Shown: positions 8,362 to 17,606 of the stretch, piece by piece
Layout of the letters: each line of letters begins with the position of its first letter
How positions within the stretch are numbered: position 1 is the first letter of the stretch
NCBI RefSeq assembly: GCF_023276405.1
Contig: NZ_JALRMO010000001.1
Coordinates: forward strand, 2,914,001 to 2,978,000
DNA from: Paenibacillus hamazuiensis
Lineage (GTDB): Bacteria > Bacillota > Bacilli > Paenibacillales > NBRC-103111
Reading direction: 5' to 3'
DNA: 64,000 nucleotides
Translations under genes and position numbers: made by a program
The notes under the pieces: model-generated
Database searches by the model: none
What the model was told of the DNA's origin: nothing
What the model saw: only the letters and a program-made list of their open reading frames with translations

Positions 8362-8503
8362 TCGGCAGCTGGCTGGCATTGTTAGCTTGAACCCCCAAAA
8401 AGCGAAGATCAACTTTGCTGCTGGAGATAATGTCTTATGGGGGTCCCTTAACGTTAGCCCCTGTAGCTTTGCGCCGCCATTTTTCAATGGCTTTGCCCTT
8501 TCG
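8362..8503 (-). ncRNA. Cyclic-di-GMP-I (GEMM) riboswitch
   Basis: The minus strand carries the GEMM consensus blocks in order: GGGCAAAGCC (8489-8498), a stem closed by a GAAA-type loop (8478-8491), GGCGCAAAGC (8466-8475), GGGGCTAACG (8452-8461), and the 3' block ATGCCAGCCAGCTGCC (8364-8379). The 5' GGCA can pair with the 3' TGCC to form P1. The distal arm is longer than usual and is closed by CCCCC/GGGGG (around 8437-8441 and 8392-8396). Downstream, CCTCC at 8348-8352 can pair with the GGAGG ribosome site of the Spo0E-like gene (8319-8323), and the CTGCC of P1 can pair with the GGCAG beside it. Translational control is therefore plausible. Whether it prefers c-di-GMP or cGAMP cannot be told here. 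Confidence 0.78.
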
Positions 8504-8553
8504 ACGATTTAAGCGATAATATAATTCTACAAAAATAATAACATATTTTTACT

Positions 8554-8567
8554 AGTAAGCGCTATCA
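8554..8567. promoter_or_regulatory. cre-like site (CcpA)
   Basis: AGTAAGCGCTATCA matches the catabolite-responsive element consensus TGTAANCGNTNTCA at all but the first base. It lies about 50 bp upstream of the riboswitch that leads the Spo0E-like gene and just past the end of the NHL gene, so it could tie that transcript to carbon status. CcpA binding is inferred. Confidence 0.45.
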
Positions 8568-8595
8568 TTTTTCTGAATTTTCGAAAATATTTTAT

Positions 8596-9510
8596 TTACA
8601 TTCGTTTCAACTTCGTCACCCTCCCGTCCGAAATCCATTCGGACACATACACATCGCCTTTGGAATCTACACAAATCCCGTGGGGCGAGCTGAACTTATC
8701 CGGCCGGAAATACGATTTCTGCAAATTCGGCCAGCCCGTCTGGCGGAAAGCTTCCGGATCTTCGCCCAAGTGGGCGATCAGCCTGTCGCCGCCGTCCAAA
8801 ATCGTGACTCTGCTGTGAAGATCCGGAATATACGTTTCCCCGCCGCGGAAGTAAAAGCTGCACGGCATATCTAAATCGTCCGTGACAAACCTTTTGTGTA
8901 CGCCGTCCAAGGTAAAAACCTGAATCCGGTTATTGCCGCGGTCCGCGACATAAAGCTCGGGTTCTTTCCCCCGGAGACATACGGATACGCCGTGCGGACA
9001 CGACATTTGGCCCGGCTCCGATCCTTTGCCGCCCCACGATTGGATGCGTTCGCCCCGTCGGTCGTATCGGTGAACCCACGATTGTCCGTATCCGTCGGCC
9101 ACGTAAATATCGCCGTTCGGCGCCACGGCGACGTCGGTCGGAACGAATCTGCGCTCCGTATCATACACTCCTTCCATTTCCGGCGTACCGATCCGCAGCA
9201 CTTCTTTGCCGTCCAGCGTCGTTTTGACCACAATCCCCAGCTTTGTATCGGTCAAATATAAATAAGCTTCGTCCGCCTCCTCGTGCAGGAGACATCCGTG
9301 GGCTCCCGGAAACTCTCCCCAGCCGGACAAATAACGACCTTCGCGGTCAAATTTCATCAAAGACGGAGCCCCTGTGTGAAATAGGTACACGTTGTCCTCG
9401 GAATCGACAACTATTCCGTGGGTATAGCCGAATGACGCATGTTCCGGCAGCCGTGCCCAGCCGTTTACGACTTCATACTGAAACTCGCCTTGACCGATTT
9501 TCATTTGCAT
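8596..9510 (-). CDS. NHL-repeat beta-propeller protein
   Basis: A 304-residue protein made almost wholly of NHL-type propeller blades. Clear blade motifs are GIVVDSEDNVYLF, DIYVADGYGQSWVHRYD, ELYVADRGNNRIQVF and GICVDSKGDVYVSEW. No signal peptide is seen, so it is probably cytoplasmic. Similar proteins are annotated as peptidyl-alpha-hydroxyglycine amidating lyase-like or as 6-bladed propellers, often in small-molecule catabolic loci; a catalytic role is not proven. It follows the AraC regulator gene by 21 bp and is likely cotranscribed with it. ATG at 9510 is 4 bases behind GGAGGT; the ATG at 9504 is an equally good start. Confidence 0.8.
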   Translation of the reverse strand: MQMKIGQGEFQYEVVNGWARLPEHASFGYTHGIVVDSEDNVYLFHTGAPSLMKFDREGRYLSGWGEFPGAHGCLLHEEADEAYLYLTDTKLGIVVKTTLDGKEVLRIGTPEMEGVYDTERRFVPTDVAVAPNGDIYVADGYGQSWVHRYDRRGERIQSWGGKGSEPGQMSCPHGVSVCLRGKEPELYVADRGNNRIQVFTLDGVHKRFVTDDLDMPCSFYFRGGETYIPDLHSRVTILDGGDRLIAHLGEDPEAFRQTGWPNLQKSYFRPDKFSSPHGICVDSKGDVYVSEWISDGRVTKLKRM

Positions 9511-9531
9511 CTGACCTCCAAATTTTTATGG

Positions 9532-10419
9532 TTACAGCTCGACGCTTTGCTGTCTGAATTCTGACGGGGTAAGTCCGGTCACCGATTTGAAGTTGCGGCT
9601 GAAATAATGAATGCTCGTATAGCCCAGTTTCTCGGCCACCTCTTCGACCGTTTCCGCTTCAAGCAGCAGCTGCTTCGCCTTCCGTATGCGCTCGAGAACG
9701 AGGTAATGCTTGGGCGAATGTCCGACCGTTTCCCGAAACAGCGCAGCGAAATAAGTCGGATGATAGCCGCACATGCCGGCCAGCTCTTCCGTTTTCCAGC
9801 TGATGTACGGATGCTTCCGTATCGCCTCCAGGGCCGGAGCAATTTTTCTCCTGTCGGCCGAAGTCTGCAGCCCGCTGATCTGATGGCGAACGATCACGAC
9901 GAGCAGTTGGGTCAACAGCGCCCGCAGCGTGGACGCGTATCCGATCTCCTCCAACCGGTATTCGCGCACCACCTGCATGAACAGCCCTTCCAGATTCGGG
10001 ATCGCAAACCGGTGAGGGATGGCGATATCCCCGTATTCGTTTACTTGAACAAAATAAGCGGCTGCGGGCGTGGACAAGTCTTCGAACCGGCAATTGACGA
10101 TTCCCGGAACAGGGTGTACCGGCTCCGGCGACTCCCTGTCCCAGTTAAAGTGGATGCTTGCGAACATGAACGGATCGGACTCCGACGACATCAGCCGGTG
10201 CGGACTGCCTGAGCCGTAAAAAACGCAGTCTCCGGCGGTTAGAAGAAACCGCTCGGGGCCGAGCGCAAGCTCCGCCTGTCCGGAGATGACGTACAGCAGC
10301 TGGCAGTCGGGTATGATGCGCGGTCCCCACTCCTGCCTCGGCGAAGTGCTCATGCGGTTGGCAAAATTGACGGTGGGCCTGAGCGCGGAAAGCGGCCCGA
10401 CATGGACATGACTCTGCAT
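9532..10419 (-). CDS. AraC-family regulator with N-terminal cupin domain
   Basis: A 295-residue one-component regulator. The N-terminal half (about residues 20-130) is an AraC-type cupin sensor (ISGQAELALGPERFLLTAGD). The C-terminal hundred residues are the double helix-turn-helix, ending in the signature YFSRNFKSVTGLTPSEFR. The start at 10419 is chosen over upstream codons because AAAGGAGC lies properly ahead of it. It is divergent from the dioxygenase-like gene at 10609, and the shared 190-bp interval holds repeated operator-like sequences (10457-10520). It probably controls both that gene and the NHL gene. The ligand is unknown. Confidence 0.92.
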   Translation of the reverse strand: MQSHVHVGPLSALRPTVNFANRMSTSPRQEWGPRIIPDCQLLYVISGQAELALGPERFLLTAGDCVFYGSGSPHRLMSSESDPFMFASIHFNWDRESPEPVHPVPGIVNCRFEDLSTPAAAYFVQVNEYGDIAIPHRFAIPNLEGLFMQVVREYRLEEIGYASTLRALLTQLLVVIVRHQISGLQTSADRRKIAPALEAIRKHPYISWKTEELAGMCGYHPTYFAALFRETVGHSPKHYLVLERIRKAKQLLLEAETVEEVAEKLGYTSIHYFSRNFKSVTGLTPSEFRQQSVEL

Positions 10420-10456
10420 GTTCTCAGCTCCTTTGTTCACATCCTTCCATATTATA

Positions 10457-10520
10457 GCAGACAATTTATGCAAAAAGCGTTGCAGCAGACAACTTGTGTG
10501 AAAAGTGCAACTTATGTTGC
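10457..10520. repeat. Iterated operator-like repeats in a divergent promoter
   Basis: GCAGACAA-TTATG/GTGTG-AAAAG units recur at 10457 and 10485, 28 bp apart. A third, looser copy (GCAACTTATG, then GCGAAAG) starts at 10507. The common core is CAA-Y-TT-R-TG. They lie between the AraC gene and the dioxygenase-like gene, where the AraC protein would be expected to bind. Binding is inferred. Confidence 0.45.
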
Positions 10521-10608
10521 GAAAGCTCTAACGACAATGAACCGGATTTCCTGCTATTCTCAAATTGTAAGTCTTACCGAAACCTAACCTTCGGAAAGGA
10601 TGATTGCC

Positions 10609-11436
10609 ATGTTGACCGACGAGCAAATAAAAGAATTTGACGAGAACGGTTTTCTTAAAGGCGATGTCGTTCTCAGCGACGAAGAGGTGGAGCGTCTGCG
10701 TGAGGATCTGGATTTGGTGATTGCCGGCAAATCCGTAAAACAGCCGGTGCTTAACCGCAATTTGCTGGATGGCGGCGCCGATTACGGAATGTCCATCACA
10801 AGCCGCGAAACCGTCGTACAGATCGTGAACATATGGATGGCCAGCGACGCCTTCTTCCAACACGCCTGCAACCCGCGCATTTGCGAAGAAATCGCCCAGC
10901 TGATGCGGACCGATACGGTGCGCATATGGCACGACCAGGTGCAATATAAGCCGCCGATTACAGGGGGGCCGACGAAATGGCACCAGGACCACCCGCTCTG
11001 GCCGATTATCCAACCTGCCGATCTGGTCAGCGCCTGGGTCGCTCTGGACGACGCGACCATCGAAAACGGCTGCATGTGGATGGTGCCGGGCAGCCACAAG
11101 TGGGGCGATCAGCAAAAGTATTTGGCGAGCACGCCCGACTTCAAGCCGTACCACCAAGCGCCGCACCTGCTGCCGGAAGGCGCCGTGGTGGAAGCGGTGC
11201 CGTTCGAAATTAAAAAAGGCCAGGTCGGTTACCACCACAGCCTGACCTGGCACGGCAGCCCGCACAACCGCTCCGAGCGAAAACGCCGGGCCATCGCCGT
11301 TCATTACATGCCGGGTCACACCCGGTACGTGCCGACCGGCAAACATCCGATGGAAGCCCATGTGCACGTGCCGGCCGGCGAGATATTGCAAGGCGACGAG
11401 TTCCCGGTCACTTATCAGGCGTACCGGGTAAAGTAG
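10609..11436 (+). CDS. Phytanoyl-CoA dioxygenase (PhyH) family protein
   Basis: A 275-residue Fe(II)/2-oxoglutarate-dependent oxygenase. The iron site is visible as His125-x-Asp127 (KWHQDHP) and His215 (LTWHGSPHN); the Arg-rich stretch RSERKRR after it supplies the 2-oxoglutarate-binding Arg. The double-stranded beta-helix core (SAWVALDDAT, ENGCMWMVPGSHK) is intact. ATG 10609 is preferred to ATG 10600 because the GGAAAGG site would overlap the earlier codon. The gene stands alone on the plus strand, divergent from its likely AraC regulator. Members hydroxylate diverse small molecules; the substrate cannot be read from the sequence. Confidence 0.9.
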   Translation: MLTDEQIKEFDENGFLKGDVVLSDEEVERLREDLDLVIAGKSVKQPVLNRNLLDGGADYGMSITSRETVVQIVNIWMASDAFFQHACNPRICEEIAQLMRTDTVRIWHDQVQYKPPITGGPTKWHQDHPLWPIIQPADLVSAWVALDDATIENGCMWMVPGSHKWGDQQKYLASTPDFKPYHQAPHLLPEGAVVEAVPFEIKKGQVGYHHSLTWHGSPHNRSERKRRAIAVHYMPGHTRYVPTGKHPMEAHVHVPAGEILQGDEFPVTYQAYRVK

Positions 11437-11457
11437 TGAGGAGGTTTGATCCGATTA

Positions 11458-11492
11458 GGGAGGATTAGCGGATTTCCCGTCCGCTTCCTCCC
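11458..11492 (+). terminator. Terminator-like hairpin after the PhyH gene
   Basis: The stem GGGAGG-att-AGCGGA pairs with TCCGCT-t-CCTCCC around a short loop, 20 bp after the stop. The following T-tract (TCTTGCACTCTC) is poor, so termination efficiency may be modest. Confidence 0.55.
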
Positions 11493-11582
11493 TCTTGCAC
11501 TCTCCCCTCACGTTTTCCCATGTTGCATTTCAGCCGTTCCCCGTTTTCGTTGCCCCTCACAAGCCGCCCCAATGCAGCTCGT

Positions 11583-12413
11583 TCACCCCAGTGCCTCCCG
11601 ATCGTATGCCAGCACGCGGTCGCGAATTTCGCAAAAGTTGCCGGCGTTCACGTACTCCAGGATAAAAGGCACACCTTCCGTATGCCGGTGATACAGCTGC
11701 AAAAAAAGCGGCCAATTGATGTCTCCGTCGCCTACAGCCCGGCCATACGCGTCGTTCACCTTCCGGTCCTTGCCGTGGAAGTAGGCGATATGCGGAGCCA
11801 GGTAGCGGAACATATCCTCCTCCGAGCTGTTCGCGATCAGATTGGCGGGATCGAGTAGCACCCGCACCCGTTCCGAGCCGACCTGGTCAATAAAATCGGC
11901 CGTCCGCTTCGCGCTCGGCACGACGTCGAGCACGCACGGCTCCAGCGCCACGTATACGCCGTAAAGCTCCGCTTTGGCGCAAAGCCATCTGAAACTGCCA
12001 ACCAACCTTTGAAAAGCGGATTCGTACGTGTCGGCCTGTACCCCGCGATTTCCCTTGATAAACCCGCATTCCGTCGCGACATATGGAATCCGGTTCGCAG
12101 CAGCGATCTGCATATGCCTCTCGAAATAGGCCAAATTGAGCTCCAGCTCATGGTCGTCGGGTTCCAGCAAATTCGTAAACACGCCGATCGAAGTCACTTC
12201 GACGCCTCGGCTCCGGTAAGTATCGACGATGCTGCTGCTCCTCTCGTCGGTTAAATCCGTTAAATCCGATCTTCCGTTATACACCCAGTAGTTGGAGTCC
12301 GTCTGGGAAAAACAAAGCTCCGTCCATTTGAACCCGTTTCCCGCCATGAGCCCCGCCGCCTCCTCATTGGTCAGCTCCCGAAAGCTCCGCGATACGACGC
12401 CGACATTCATCAT
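11583..12413 (-). CDS. Sugar phosphate isomerase/epimerase (TIM barrel)
   Basis: A 276-residue protein of the AP-endonuclease-2/xylose-isomerase-like TIM barrel group. Diagnostic segments are YVALEPCVLDVV (metal-binding Glu after strand 5), VRVLLDPANLI (metal-binding Asp) and AYFHGKDRKV. These proteins use a divalent metal to isomerise or epimerise ketoses, inosose or related sugars. It is the last gene of the Dpp-type transporter operon and overlaps the preceding membrane-protein gene by 4 bp (ATGA), so it is translationally coupled. This supports a carbohydrate rather than a peptide as transporter cargo. Four different members of this family occur in the window. Confidence 0.85.
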   Translation of the reverse strand: MMNVGVVSRSFRELTNEEAAGLMAGNGFKWTELCFSQTDSNYWVYNGRSDLTDLTDERSSSIVDTYRSRGVEVTSIGVFTNLLEPDDHELELNLAYFERHMQIAAANRIPYVATECGFIKGNRGVQADTYESAFQRLVGSFRWLCAKAELYGVYVALEPCVLDVVPSAKRTADFIDQVGSERVRVLLDPANLIANSSEEDMFRYLAPHIAYFHGKDRKVNDAYGRAVGDGDINWPLFLQLYHRHTEGVPFILEYVNAGNFCEIRDRVLAYDREALG

Positions 12414-12886
12414 ACAAGCTCCCTCCCGTTATTCGGATGACCTGCCTTTTTCAACAAACGGATGCCCGCGTACGACAAACCTGTTCCCAGAGCTCCTTCC
12501 GCGATCAGAATAACGGTTTGCGAAAGGCCGGTTCCGGCCGGACCGAGTGCGGTCGCCGCCAAACGGCAGGCGAACAATAGCAGCGTCTGAGCGCCGATCA
12601 CGCACAGCGCCCGGCCCCATAAGCTGCGGACATCGGGCGCTTTCATCAAATAGTGCTGCACGAACAAAACAAACGACAGCCAAGCCATGCCGAGCAGCAA
12701 AAAAGAAAAGCTGTCGATCGCCTGCCAGGACCATCGGCTTATAGAGCTGCGGACGACGATCGTTTGTTCCGCTTCCCTGAGTATGATCCAATTGAGCAGT
12801 CCGAGCACCGCGGAAACGGCGCTCAGCAAGCTGGCTGCGACAATACCGGCTATCCATTTTTTACTTGCGGAAGGTTCGGACTTCAT
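12410..12886 (-). CDS. Small membrane protein, function unknown
   Basis: A 158-residue protein with four predicted membrane segments, near residues 10-35 (WIAGIVAASLLSAVSAVLGL), 50-75, 82-105 and 115-135. I do not recognise a family. ATG 12886 is chosen because GGGGAAACGGG precedes it and it overlaps neatly with the stop of the upstream gene; an in-frame extension to 12958 would run through that gene. It lies between a transporter ATPase module and an isomerase, overlapping neighbours on both sides, so it belongs to the operon. It may be an accessory membrane component, but nothing in the sequence proves it. Confidence 0.7.
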   Translation of the reverse strand: MKSEPSASKKWIAGIVAASLLSAVSAVLGLLNWIILREAEQTIVVRSSISRWSWQAIDSFSFLLLGMAWLSFVLFVQHYLMKAPDVRSLWGRALCVIGAQTLLLFACRLAATALGPAGTGLSQTVILIAEGALGTGLSYAGIRLLKKAGHPNNGRELV

Positions 12887-12887
12887 G

Positions 12888-13262
12888 TCACCCGTTTCCC
12901 CCCATTTCACCGCGGATCTGCTCCAGATCGGCAAGCAGCATTCGGCGGGTGTCCTCATCCTGTACGAGGCTCGTTTTTTTTACGTAACGCGTCAGCCGGT
13001 CCAGCTTTTTCAAACAGGTCCGCAATTCCTTGTCGCCGATCCCTCTTTCCGCAGGACGCCCGCTGCCGATGCTCCCGTTCCACCCTTCGAAGCTGCGCAG
13101 CCAGCTTTCCGGCACCTTTTTCGTCGTGACGATTTCCTCCAACTGCCGGTGCTTCGTACCGATATACATTCTCATGAACTTGTTCATGATCCAGATAGAG
13201 ACGATCATAAACGCAAAAATAAATATAATCGTCACGAGCAATATCAGCCATACGTTCGTCAT
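12888..13262 (-). CDS. Single-pass membrane protein, function unknown
   Basis: A 124-residue protein with one N-terminal membrane segment (residues 3-25, [19 protein letters not shown]) and a charged cytoplasmic part rich in Lys, Arg and Glu. No recognised domain. The start at 13262 overlaps the stop of the OppF-type ATPase by 4 bp (ATGA), showing translational coupling. With the following four-span protein it forms a pair of small membrane proteins embedded in the Dpp-type operon. The function is open. Confidence 0.7.
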   Translation of the reverse strand: MTNVWLILLVTIIFIFAFMIVSIWIMNKFMRMYIGTKHRQLEEIVTTKKVPESWLRSFEGWNGSIGSGRPAERGIGDKELRTCLKKLDRLTRYVKKTSLVQDEDTRRMLLADLEQIRGEMGGNG

Positions 13263-14264
13263 CGCGCATAAACTCCTTGCAGATTCAGTTCCCCTGCCAA
13301 ATGACAGGCGGCGTAATGGTCCTTGCCGACCTCCGCCCATTCGGGCTGCTGCTTCCTGCAGATGTCCTTCGCATATTTGCAGCGGGGATGAAAATAGCAG
13401 CCGGAAGGCGGATTCGCCGGGTTCGCCACCTCCCCTTCGAGGATGATCCGCTGGGATTTGACCCTCGGATCGGGAATCGGCTTGGCGGAAAGCAGCGCCT
13501 CCGTGTACGGATGCTTCGGATGGTTGAACAGCTCGTCAGTGCCGGCCATTTCCACCATTTTCCCGACGTACATGACGCCGACGCGGTCGGATATATGCTG
13601 GATGACGCCGAGATCGTGGGAAATGAACAAATAGCTCAAATGCAGCTGCTCCTGCAAATCCTGCAGCAGATTCAATATTTGCGCCTGGACGGACACATCG
13701 AGAGCGGAGACGGCCTCGTCGCATACGACAAACCGCGGGTTTGTCGCCAGCGCGCGGGCGATGCCGATCCGCTGCCGCTGCCCCCCGCTGAACGCGTGCG
13801 GATAACGCTCGAGATGCCTGCTGTTCAGCCCGACGAGTTCCATCAGGTGTTTCACCCGCTCGCGCAGCTCCTCTCCTTTGGCGATGCCGTTGCAGACAAG
13901 CGGCTCGCCGATGATGTTCATCACCGTCATGCGCGGGTTAAGCGACGAGTAAGGGTCCTGGAAAATAAGCTGCATATCCCGGCGGATCGCTCGCAGCTGC
14001 CTGTGATCGAGCTTGGTGATATCAACCACGCTCCCCTTGCGATCCTTGAACAGTGCCGATCCTTCGGAAGGCTCTATAGCACGAAGAATGCACCGGCCCA
14101 GCGTCGTTTTGCCGCAGCCCGACTCCCCGACAAGCCCGAACGTTTCTCCCTCCTTGATATGCAGGTGTATGTCGTCGACCGCTTTCACGTATCCGGCAGT
14201 ACGCTTCAGAAACCCTTTTTTGACCGGAAAATATTTCTTCAGCGACTTCACTTCCAAAATGCGG

Positions 14265-14278
<14 letters not shown>
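13259..14278 (-). CDS. ABC transporter ATPase (OppF/DppF type)
   Basis: A 339-residue ATPase of the oligopeptide/dipeptide family. Walker A is GESGCGKTT, the signature is [14 protein letters not shown], and Walker B ends [11 protein letters not shown]. The C-terminal oligopeptide-transporter extension with its Cys cluster ([14 protein letters not shown]) is present, so the protein is full length. The start at 14278 lies inside the end of the OppD-type gene (14-bp overlap). It works as a heterodimer with that ATPase to drive the DppB/DppC-type permeases. Start choice rests on the homologous N-terminus [16 protein letters not shown]. Confidence 0.93.
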
Positions 14279-15305
<1,027 letters not shown>

Positions 15306-15322
15306 AAGCGGGCAGTCCTCCT

Positions 15323-16492
15323 TTACTTGTACGGGTCCGCGGCATCCCGCAGGCCGTCCCCGAGAAAGTTGAACATCAGCACCGTCACCACGATGAATGC
15401 GGCCGGCCAAAGCAGCCAAGGATGGTGCGCAAGCGTCTCCAGATTTTGCGCCGACTGCAGCAGCACGCCCCAGCTGACGACGGGAGGCTGTAGCCCGAGG
15501 CCGAGAAAGCTGAGCGACGTTTCCCCGAGTATGGTCGCCGGAATCGACAGCGTGACATTGACGATGATATAGCTGGCAAATGACGGCAGCAGATGCTTTG
15601 TGATGATCCGCATGTCGCTGGCCCCGGCAAGCCGCGCCGCCATCGTAAAATCCTCTTCACGCAGCGACAGCATTTTGCCGCGAACGACGCGGGCGAGTCC
15701 CGTCCAGCCGATGATCGACATGATCAGGACCATGCCGAAGTAAATTTGCAGCGGCGTCCAGTCCTTGGGCAAGGCTGCGGCCAAGGCCATCCAGAGCGGA
15801 ATCGTCGGCTTGGAGATGAGCAGGTCGATCAGACGCTGAATGATCGTGTCGGTGATTCCGCCCAAATAACCGGAAAGTCCGCCAAGCAGCAAACCCAGAA
15901 TGAGCGTAAAAAAGATGCCGATCAAGCCGAACGAAAGCGATATGCGCGATCCGTACAAAATTCGCGTGAACAAATCGCGGCCGAGATCGTCGGTTCCCAT
16001 CAGGAAAAGCGGCCCCTTCGGGTCCTGCAGGCCGAACAAATGCACGTTCGTTTCGAACAGTCCCCAAAATTTGTACGTGTCCCCGCGTACGAAGAAATAA
16101 ATCGGGAACTTTTTCGACGTATCCTCCTGGAACGTTCTGCGAAACGTCTCTTTGTCAACCTGCATCTTGATGTCGTAAACGAAGGGACGCAAGCTGAAGC
16201 CGTTTTCTTGGTCGACAAAGCGAATTTTCGAAGGAGGTGCGTTTTTGTATTCGGTAAACCGTTCAAGCGGAAGCGTCGGGCTTAAAAATTCGCAAAACAC
16301 CGCCATCAGGTAAAACGCAATCAGCACGATGCCCGCGACCATCGCCATCCGGTGTTTCTTAAACTTCCACCACATGAGCTGCCACTGCGAAGCAACTTCG
16401 TACATATCCTGCCCGGCGGTATTTCTTTCGCGTTTGCCCGCTCCCGTTTTGCTGCGGAAACCGCCGATGACTTTTTTTACGATCGCGTTCAT
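15323..16492 (-). CDS. ABC transporter permease (DppC/OppC type)
   Basis: A 389-residue permease. An N-terminal cytoplasmic stretch of about 45 residues precedes the first membrane segment (MVAGIVLIAFYLMAVF). A long extracytoplasmic insert (about residues 75-165) follows, larger than in E. coli DppC. Five further segments contain the transport-domain motif with EAA loop (AARLAGASDM). The protein ends GDGLRDAADPYK, the usual DppC C-terminus. ATG 16492 overlaps the DppB-type stop by 4 bp behind GGAGGGGTG. The large insert is shared by the subfamily that Paenibacillus uses for oligosaccharides or glycopeptides; substrate type is inferred. Confidence 0.93.
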   Translation of the reverse strand: MNAIVKKVIGGFRSKTGAGKRERNTAGQDMYEVASQWQLMWWKFKKHRMAMVAGIVLIAFYLMAVFCEFLSPTLPLERFTEYKNAPPSKIRFVDQENGFSLRPFVYDIKMQVDKETFRRTFQEDTSKKFPIYFFVRGDTYKFWGLFETNVHLFGLQDPKGPLFLMGTDDLGRDLFTRILYGSRISLSFGLIGIFFTLILGLLLGGLSGYLGGITDTIIQRLIDLLISKPTIPLWMALAAALPKDWTPLQIYFGMVLIMSIIGWTGLARVVRGKMLSLREEDFTMAARLAGASDMRIITKHLLPSFASYIIVNVTLSIPATILGETSLSFLGLGLQPPVVSWGVLLQSAQNLETLAHHPWLLWPAAFIVVTVLMFNFLGDGLRDAADPYK

Positions 16493-17487
16493 TCCTGCAC
16501 CCCTCCAAACCGGATACGCGGATCGACGACGGCCAGCAGGATGTCGGAAAGCAGCGTCCCGACCACGGTCAGCACGCTTAAGATGAGAAGAAAGCTGCCG
16601 GCCAAATACATATCCTGAAACATAAGCGCCTTCAGCAAAATCGGCCCCGTCGTCGGCATGTTGAGCACGATGGAGACGATCGCTTCGCCGGAGATGATGC
16701 CCGGAAGGGTCCAGCCGATCGTGCTGATCAGCGGATTGATCGCCATGCGCACCGGATATTTGAACAGCAACCTCCGCTCCTCCACGCCTTTCGCGCGAGC
16801 CGTAATCACGTATTGCTTTTGCAGCTCGTCAAGCAGCATGCCCCGCGTCACGCGGATCAGCCCCGCCGTCCCCGACATGCCGATGACGACGATGGGCAGC
16901 CAAATGCGCTGCAGCATGTTGACGACCTTATCCCAGCTCCACGGCGCATTCACGTACTCCGGTGAAAACAACCCTGTGATGGAAACGCCGGTATTGACGA
17001 ATACCGCATAAACGAGAATGAGCGCGATCAGAAATCCGGGCACCGCAAGCCCGATGAAACCGATAAACGTGAACACGTAATCGAGGAACGAATATTGGTG
17101 GGTGGCGGAGTAAATGCCGATCGGAATCGCCACCACCCATACGAACACCAGCGTCAGCGTGGAAATCAGCATCGTCAGCCCAAGCCGCTCCCCGATGACC
17201 TCGGAAACGGGCATATTCCATTGGAAAGACCGGCCGAGATCGCCGTGCAAAAGGATGTTTTTCATCCAGATGAAATATTGCATATACGCCGGCTGATCGA
17301 GGCCGTACTGCTGCTTCAGGCTGATGATCGTGCCCGCATCGACCTTCGTTCCGGACAATTCCAGCTGCTGGATGTACGTCGTTAAAAAATCCCCCGGCGG
17401 CAGTTGAATGATGACAAAGACGATGATGCTGATGGCGATTAAAAGCGGGATCAACTGAAGCAGCCGATGTCCGATGAAATGCAACAT
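16489..17487 (-). CDS. ABC transporter permease (DppB/OppB type)
   Basis: A 332-residue permease with six membrane segments. The first is LIPLLIAISIIVFVIIQLPPGD, a typical DppB opening. The cytoplasmic loop reads VITARAKGVEERR, and the C-terminus ends VVDPRIRF. AAGGAGATG precedes ATG 17487. It is separated from the binding-protein gene upstream by a hairpin that looks like a partial terminator (17520-17564), so permease levels are probably set below those of the binding protein. Confidence 0.94.
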   Translation of the reverse strand: MLHFIGHRLLQLIPLLIAISIIVFVIIQLPPGDFLTTYIQQLELSGTKVDAGTIISLKQQYGLDQPAYMQYFIWMKNILLHGDLGRSFQWNMPVSEVIGERLGLTMLISTLTLVFVWVVAIPIGIYSATHQYSFLDYVFTFIGFIGLAVPGFLIALILVYAVFVNTGVSITGLFSPEYVNAPWSWDKVVNMLQRIWLPIVVIGMSGTAGLIRVTRGMLLDELQKQYVITARAKGVEERRLLFKYPVRMAINPLISTIGWTLPGIISGEAIVSIVLNMPTTGPILLKALMFQDMYLAGSFLLILSVLTVVGTLLSDILLAVVDPRIRFGGVQE

Positions 17488-17519
17488 GAGCCCATCTCCT
17501 TTTCTCCGTTTGCGCTTGG

Positions 17520-17564
17520 CAAAAAAATCCCAGGCAGCGGCTCGCTTCGCGCTTCCGATGCCTG
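17520..17564 (-). terminator. Intra-operon terminator/attenuator
   Basis: On the minus strand, CAGGC and GCCTG (17531-17564) close a stem containing CGG/CCG, followed by GGGATTTTTTT. It lies between the family-5 binding-protein gene and the DppB-type permease gene. Partial termination here would yield more binding protein than permease, a common design; that function is inferred. Confidence 0.7.
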
Positions 17565-17606
17565 AGATCTTGCCGGCCGTTCACCGTGATATCTGTACGG
17601 TCCGGC

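Noticed and set aside
8329-8398. N-terminal extension of the Spo0E-like protein to 8398
   Set aside because: It would be encoded by the 3' part of the riboswitch and lacks a ribosome site, whereas ATG 8311 has an ideal one.
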